Shown: one piece after another, positions 6,608 through 8,684 of the stretch
How positions within the stretch are numbered: position 1 is the first letter of the stretch
Layout: each line of letters opens with the position of its first letter
Notes under the pieces: model-generated
Seen by the model: only the letters and a program-made list of their open reading frames with translations
Told to the model about the DNA's origin: nothing
Databases searched by the model: none
NCBI GenBank assembly: GCA_910588045.1
Contig: CAJUPS010000116.1
Coordinates: 1-8,684 of the forward strand
Reading direction: 5' to 3'
Source: an uncultured Oscillospiraceae bacterium
GTDB lineage: Bacteria > Bacillota > Clostridia > Oscillospirales > Oscillospiraceae
Length of the DNA: 8,684 bases
Position numbers and translations under genes: made by a program

Positions 6608-6898
6608 TCAGTGAGCCATGGCCCAGGCAATGGCGTGACCGTTGTCCTCGAAGGTGTCCTCGGAGATGCTGACCAGTTCCACCTGGCCCTCGCAGGTGTG
6701 GTTGGCGGTGATGAAGCGATAAGTGGCCCCGTAGTAGCACCGGCCATCGGGGTTGAAGTAATACCCCGCAACTAGGATGCGGTCGCCGAAGGTGAGGACG
6801 GCTCCGCCGCCATGCATCATCTTCATTTCGAGGCCCTCGGGAGTGGTGGCCTGGGGCAGGCGATAGGTCTGGGCCTTGTTGGTGGTCTGGTTTTTCAT
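6608..6898 (-). CDS. Small phage protein of unknown function (96 aa)
   Basis: No family recognised. The sequence has a polar N-terminus (MKNQTTNKAQTYRLPQ) and then a strand-rich core (AVLTFGDRILVAGYYFNPDG, CYYGATYRFITANHTCEG) ending in AIAWAMAH. No membrane segment or signal peptide is evident. The start is ATG at 6898, with GGAGG 8 nt upstream. The gene is headed by copy B of the duplicated leader and followed 12 nt later by the 98-aa gene. The shared leader suggests co-regulation with the 60-aa Cys-rich gene at 7457-7275. Confidence 0.75.
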   Translation of the reverse strand: MKNQTTNKAQTYRLPQATTPEGLEMKMMHGGGAVLTFGDRILVAGYYFNPDGRCYYGATYRFITANHTCEGQVELVSISEDTFEDNGHAIAWAMAH

Positions 6899-6930
6899 GT
6901 TCGGTTCCTCCGTTTTCAAAGTGTGGTTTT

Positions 6931-7018
6931 CCCTTCCGGTGTACCCATATTCGCTCTAAAACGGAGATATAGCAAGTCAAAAATACACAAATATCTGCGG
7001 CGGGAACTGTGGGATTTA
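6931..7018 (-). repeat. Duplicated leader element, copy B
   Basis: Intergenic block upstream of the 6898 gene, matching 7488-7586. The core at 6946-6977 (32 nt) differs from its partner at only two bases and holds a small stem CGTT-TTAG-AGCG (6963-6952, minus strand) with one G-U pair. A second aligned 26-nt segment (7011-6986) has CACAG/TTGTG ends that can pair. The segment ACCGGAAGGG and the AACGGAGGAACC ribosome-site region are also shared. It is probably a transcribed 5' leader with regulatory structure; no known riboswitch class was recognised. Confidence 0.7.
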
Positions 7019-7025
7019 ACCATAG

Positions 7026-7050
7026 AACGAGCAGCAGCCCCGGAGGGCTG
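7026..7050 (-). repeat. Hairpin repeat, copy 2 (UCCG loop)
   Basis: Second copy of the 25-nt element at 6251-6275, one base different. On the minus strand it folds as CAGCCC-TCCG-GGGCTG (7050-7035). The single change is in the loop and keeps a UNCG-type tetraloop. The stem can extend by four more pairs (AGCA 7054-7051 with TGCT 7033-7030) past one bulged base. It lies 15 nt after the stop of the 64-aa gene and 7 nt before leader copy B. No T-run follows, so it is not a typical terminator; an RNA-processing, stability or protein-binding role is possible. Confidence 0.72.
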
Positions 7051-7065
7051 TGCTGCCGCTGTCGG

Positions 7066-7260
7066 TCAGCGGATAGGCTTGCGTTTGGGAACAGGAACCT
7101 TGCCGGTGGTGAGCCAGGCCAGCCAGCATTCCTCACAGGAAACCAGGTCACACTGTACCCCGCCTTGCTCGAAGGGCGGGTGGCCTTTCCCTAGAATGGC
7201 GGCGATCTCGCCAGCCGTAGTGCCAGGGGCCTTCAGAATCTGTAGTCCTGTTTTCACCAT
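7066..7260 (-). CDS. Small Cys-cluster phage protein (64 aa)
   Basis: Not assigned to a family. It has a helical N-terminal part (TTAGEIAAILGKG) and then a compact cysteine cluster VQCDLVSCEECWLAWL (C37, C42, C45; Cx4CxxC), ending in a basic tail KVPVPKRKPIR, which suggests a small metal- or nucleic-acid-binding protein. ATG at 7260 is chosen because AGGGGG lies 7 nt upstream; ATG at 7263 is possible with spacing of only 4. The gene begins 14 nt after the stop of the 60-aa Cys-rich gene, so the pair is likely co-translated. Confidence 0.72.
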   Translation of the reverse strand: MVKTGLQILKAPGTTAGEIAAILGKGHPPFEQGGVQCDLVSCEECWLAWLTTGKVPVPKRKPIR

Positions 7261-7274
7261 CATCGATCCCCCTC

Positions 7275-7457
7275 TCACCGGTCAGGCCAAGTTGACTCGT
7301 CCCAAGAGTAGATCCCCATCCGGGGGTCATGCGGCGGTGTCTTGGCCTTGAATGTCTCGGGGTCGTAGCATCCGCCTGGGCGGGTGCATACAAAATAGGC
7401 GCAGCCGCGATGGTCGTAGGTTTCCCGGCCATAGCTGCAATACTTACAGTCTTTCAT
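7275..7457 (-). CDS. Small Cys-rich, probable zinc-binding phage protein (60 aa)
   Basis: A 60-aa protein with five cysteines: KDCKYCSYG (C4, C7), then GCAYFVC (C19, C24) and GGCYD (C30), plus His16. The CxxC plus further Cys pattern suggests a structural zinc site, although the spacing is not a standard zinc-finger class. The C-terminal half is short and Pro/Trp-containing (KTPPHDPRMGIYSWDESTWPDR). The start is ATG at 7457, with GGAGG 7 nt upstream in the conserved AACGGAGGAACC context. It is headed by copy A of the duplicated leader and followed by the 64-aa Cys-cluster gene. Function is unknown. Confidence 0.75.
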   Translation of the reverse strand: MKDCKYCSYGRETYDHRGCAYFVCTRPGGCYDPETFKAKTPPHDPRMGIYSWDESTWPDR

Positions 7458-7487
7458 GATGGTTCCTCCGTTTAATTGATTGTGTTA

Positions 7488-7586
7488 CCCTTCCGGTAGT
7501 GACATATTCGCTCTAAAGCGGAGAAATAGCAAGTTAATTTGGAGCGTGATCTGCACAAACATTTGCGGTTGAAATTGTGTGATTTA
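7488..7586 (-). repeat. Duplicated leader element, copy A
   Basis: Partner of 6931-7018, upstream of the 7457 gene. Its 5' edge includes the stop codon of the preceding 165-aa gene. The 32-nt core is at 7503-7534, with stem CGCT-TTAG-AGCG (7520-7509, minus strand), and the second paired segment is 7579-7554 with perfect CACAA/TTGTG ends. An 11-nt length difference from copy B falls between these two segments, so both structured parts stay intact. This supports a leader RNA with two small stems; function unknown. Confidence 0.7.
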
Positions 7587-8081
7587 CTGCCCGCGTAGTT
7601 CGATCTTGATGTTGTGGTAGCTGTAGCCGACCGGTTCCAGTATCCGTTTGGTCAGTACATACAGCAGGGATTCCGTGTCGAATTTCCCCTCCATGAAAAG
7701 TTCCGGTATAATTTCCAACGGCACATTCATACCATCGGGACTGGCGGCAAGGATCATCCGATCCCGTCCCATCACCTTTCCCCGGATGGCCATCAGCCGT
7801 TCGCCATAGAGCGGTGTGCCTACGCACTCTTGGAGGATGACCACGGCAACGGCCTTCCATTTGCTTACGTCTACACGCCGCCCATCAGGGAAGATGACCG
7901 CCATTGGCTTCCTGCCTTTGAACTGAGCGGAGTCAGCCGAAAGGGGAAGCACATCATTTTGTGCAGGCAGGGGTTCTCCTGTCTTTATACTCTGAACAAG
8001 GCGGTCATAATACTGATCCACCAACTGGTGCAAATAGGCGCGGCACCTTTCGGCACTTTCCAGCGTCATATCAGTGTTCAT
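7584..8081 (-). CDS. Phage protein of unknown function (165 aa)
   Basis: No confident family. The N-terminal third is helical (TLESAERCRAYLHQLVDQYYDRLVQSIK). After a linker there is a compact domain: AVIFPDGRRVDVSKWKAVAVVILQE, GRDRMILAASPDGMNVPLEI, then FDTESLLYVLTKRILEPVGYSYHNIKIEL. This layout (short strand with DG, a Trp-containing helix, a later helix pair and a final strand) resembles small accessory domains in phage and mobile-element proteins, but I cannot name one. The start is taken as ATG at 8081, whose ATGA overlaps the preceding TGA stop, with a G-rich site 7-8 nt upstream; ATG at 8087 is an alternative. It is the last gene of a three-gene coupled run, and leader copy A begins at its stop. 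Confidence 0.75.
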   Translation of the reverse strand: MNTDMTLESAERCRAYLHQLVDQYYDRLVQSIKTGEPLPAQNDVLPLSADSAQFKGRKPMAVIFPDGRRVDVSKWKAVAVVILQECVGTPLYGERLMAIRGKVMGRDRMILAASPDGMNVPLEIIPELFMEGKFDTESLLYVLTKRILEPVGYSYHNIKIELRGQ

Positions 8082-8284
8082 GTCCATACCCCCCTCGCAC
8101 AGCGGTGGATGGTGTCGATGATCTTGTCCTGCTCGGCAGTATCCAGCCCGATGCTCTCCAGGGCCTCCCTGGTGCCGCAGTCGGGGCAGATGGGCGTGTT
8201 GTCCGCTCTGGAAATGGCGGGGCGGTCGGTGTAGGTCTGCCCGCACCGGGGGCAGACGGAGATCCGATAAATGTTGTCTTTCAT
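8078..8284 (-). CDS. Small zinc-ribbon phage protein (68 aa)
   Basis: Has two CxxC knuckles, CPRCG (C11, C14) and CPDCG (C33, C36), separated by about 18 residues with QTYTDRPAISRADNTPI between them. This is a zinc-ribbon pattern common in short phage and mobile-element proteins of Firmicutes. The C-terminal part is a short helix (TAEQDKIIDTIHRCA). It probably binds zinc and perhaps DNA, RNA or a protein partner, but no specific role is known. Its ATG at 8284 overlaps the upstream stop (ATGA), with GGAGG about 7 nt before it, and its own stop overlaps the next start in the same way. That gives strict translational coupling across three genes. Confidence 0.82.
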   Translation of the reverse strand: MKDNIYRISVCPRCGQTYTDRPAISRADNTPICPDCGTREALESIGLDTAEQDKIIDTIHRCARGVWT

Positions 8285-8684
8285 TTCATCCCCTCCATGC
8301 TCCGCTGGATGGCATCGGTCAAAAACCGCTGTCCAAAGTCGAAGAAATCATATCCGGCTCGGCAGACCTGGACGTAGGCGGCACTGGGCAGGCCGAGGCT
8401 CCGCTCCTCGTGCATGATGTAGACGAACACCCTGCGGCGGCGAATCTTGCCGGTGCGGATGCCCTTGATGGGCAGCACCATCTCGGTCTTGTAGTAGAAA
8501 TCAGGATAACCTTCATAGTGATCCAAGGCCAGCTCATTCTCCGCAGACACCTCCCAGACTGCCACCGGGACGCTGGCCCCGGCCGACCGCTCGATGGTGA
8601 GGTAGGAGCCAGTCTTGCTCCCCTTGAAAAGCAGCTCGTAGTCGGGGATGACCGAGGTGCCGATGATCCGCGCCCCAGGGCAGC
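8281..8684 (-). CDS. Gamma-glutamylcyclotransferase-like protein (N-terminus outside window)
   Basis: 133 residues are visible and the gene enters from the right edge. The visible start, CPGARIIGTSVIPDYELLFKG, followed by SYLTIERSAGASVPVAVWEV and NELALDHYEGYPDFYYKTE, matches the GGCT/AIG2-like fold. The Glu in DHYEG is the likely catalytic acid, and only the N-terminal YGSNM-type substrate loop (roughly 20 residues) should be missing. Family enzymes cyclise gamma-glutamyl groups to 5-oxoproline and release an amino acid or amine; the phage substrate is unknown. The C-terminal part (RRRRVFVYIMHEE, then FFDFGQRFLTDAIQRSMEG) is consistent with the fold. An in-frame GTG near 8565 would cut the core domain and is not the start. 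The stop overlaps the zinc-ribbon start by 3 nt. Confidence 0.85.
   Translation of the reverse strand, partial: CPGARIIGTSVIPDYELLFKGSKTGSYLTIERSAGASVPVAVWEVSAENELALDHYEGYPDFYYKTEMVLPIKGIRTGKIRRRRVFVYIMHEERSLGLPSAAYVQVCRAGYDFFDFGQRFLTDAIQRSMEGMK

Noticed and set aside
6597..7151. Extension of the 98-aa protein to a 283-aa frame
   Set aside because: It overlaps another supported gene, the hairpin repeat and the leader; the extra residues are shadow-like.
7503..7534. Promoter inside the repeated leader core (TTGCTA, 17 nt, GAATAT)
   Set aside because: The -10 matches TATAAT poorly in both copies; conservation may reflect RNA structure, so a promoter was not called.
6931..7586. CRISPR array from the repeated blocks
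   Set aside because: Only two copies about 560 nt apart with genes between; leader-like context, not repeat-spacer spacing.
7614..8234. 206-aa plus-strand frame opposite the 165-aa gene
   Set aside because: Opposite strand has coupled starts, ribosome sites and a zinc-ribbon protein; this frame crosses that gene boundary without a motif.
8082..8246. N-terminal extension of the 165-aa protein
   Set aside because: The extension is the His/Arg/Gly-rich out-of-frame reading of the zinc-ribbon gene; the ATGA overlap marks the natural start.

Overview
The window is part of a tailed-phage (Caudoviricetes) genome, most likely a prophage, from a GC-rich Gram-positive host. Strong purine-rich Shine-Dalgarno sites, tightly coupled genes and small Cys-rich phage proteins fit a gut Clostridia/Oscillospiraceae-type host. 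The host is an inference: no host gene is present.

All phage genes but one lie on the minus strand, so they read from high to low coordinates. From 8684 down to 7584 there is a translationally coupled accessory run: a gamma-glutamylcyclotransferase-like protein (N-terminus outside the window), a zinc-ribbon protein, and a 165-aa protein of unknown function. Then come four small proteins of unknown function (7457-7275, 7260-7066, 6898-6608, 6596-6300), three of them with clustered cysteines. Two of these four genes are preceded by copies of the same roughly 90-100 nt leader, and two of the intergenic gaps share a 25-nt hairpin repeat. Next is the packaging and head module: terminase small subunit (6190-5717), terminase large subunit (5717-4128), portal (2967-1606), ClpP-type prohead protease (1712-978) and an HK97-type major capsid protein (962 to beyond position 1). 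These genes supply motor, portal, maturation protease and shell of a capsid assembled by the HK97 pathway.

The head module is interrupted. Between terminase and portal, on the plus strand, sits a visibly more AT-rich 324-aa gene (3127-4101). It has its own promoter (TTGGAA, 17 bp, TATAAT) and encodes a protein with two HxK...SSQN motifs, one per half, typical of the phospholipase D / PLD-nuclease superfamily. It has the layout of a 'moron' (an independently transcribed cargo gene in a phage structural operon) and is the best candidate here for an undescribed function such as superinfection exclusion or anti-phage defence.

Other points of interest are the duplicated leader, whose differences keep base pairing on the minus-strand RNA; a UUCG-type hairpin followed by a strong intrinsic terminator just upstream of the terminase genes; and a 107-nt overlap between portal and protease. 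There is no gene-free stretch longer than 300 bases, and no tRNA, rRNA, CRISPR array, integrase or transposase was seen.
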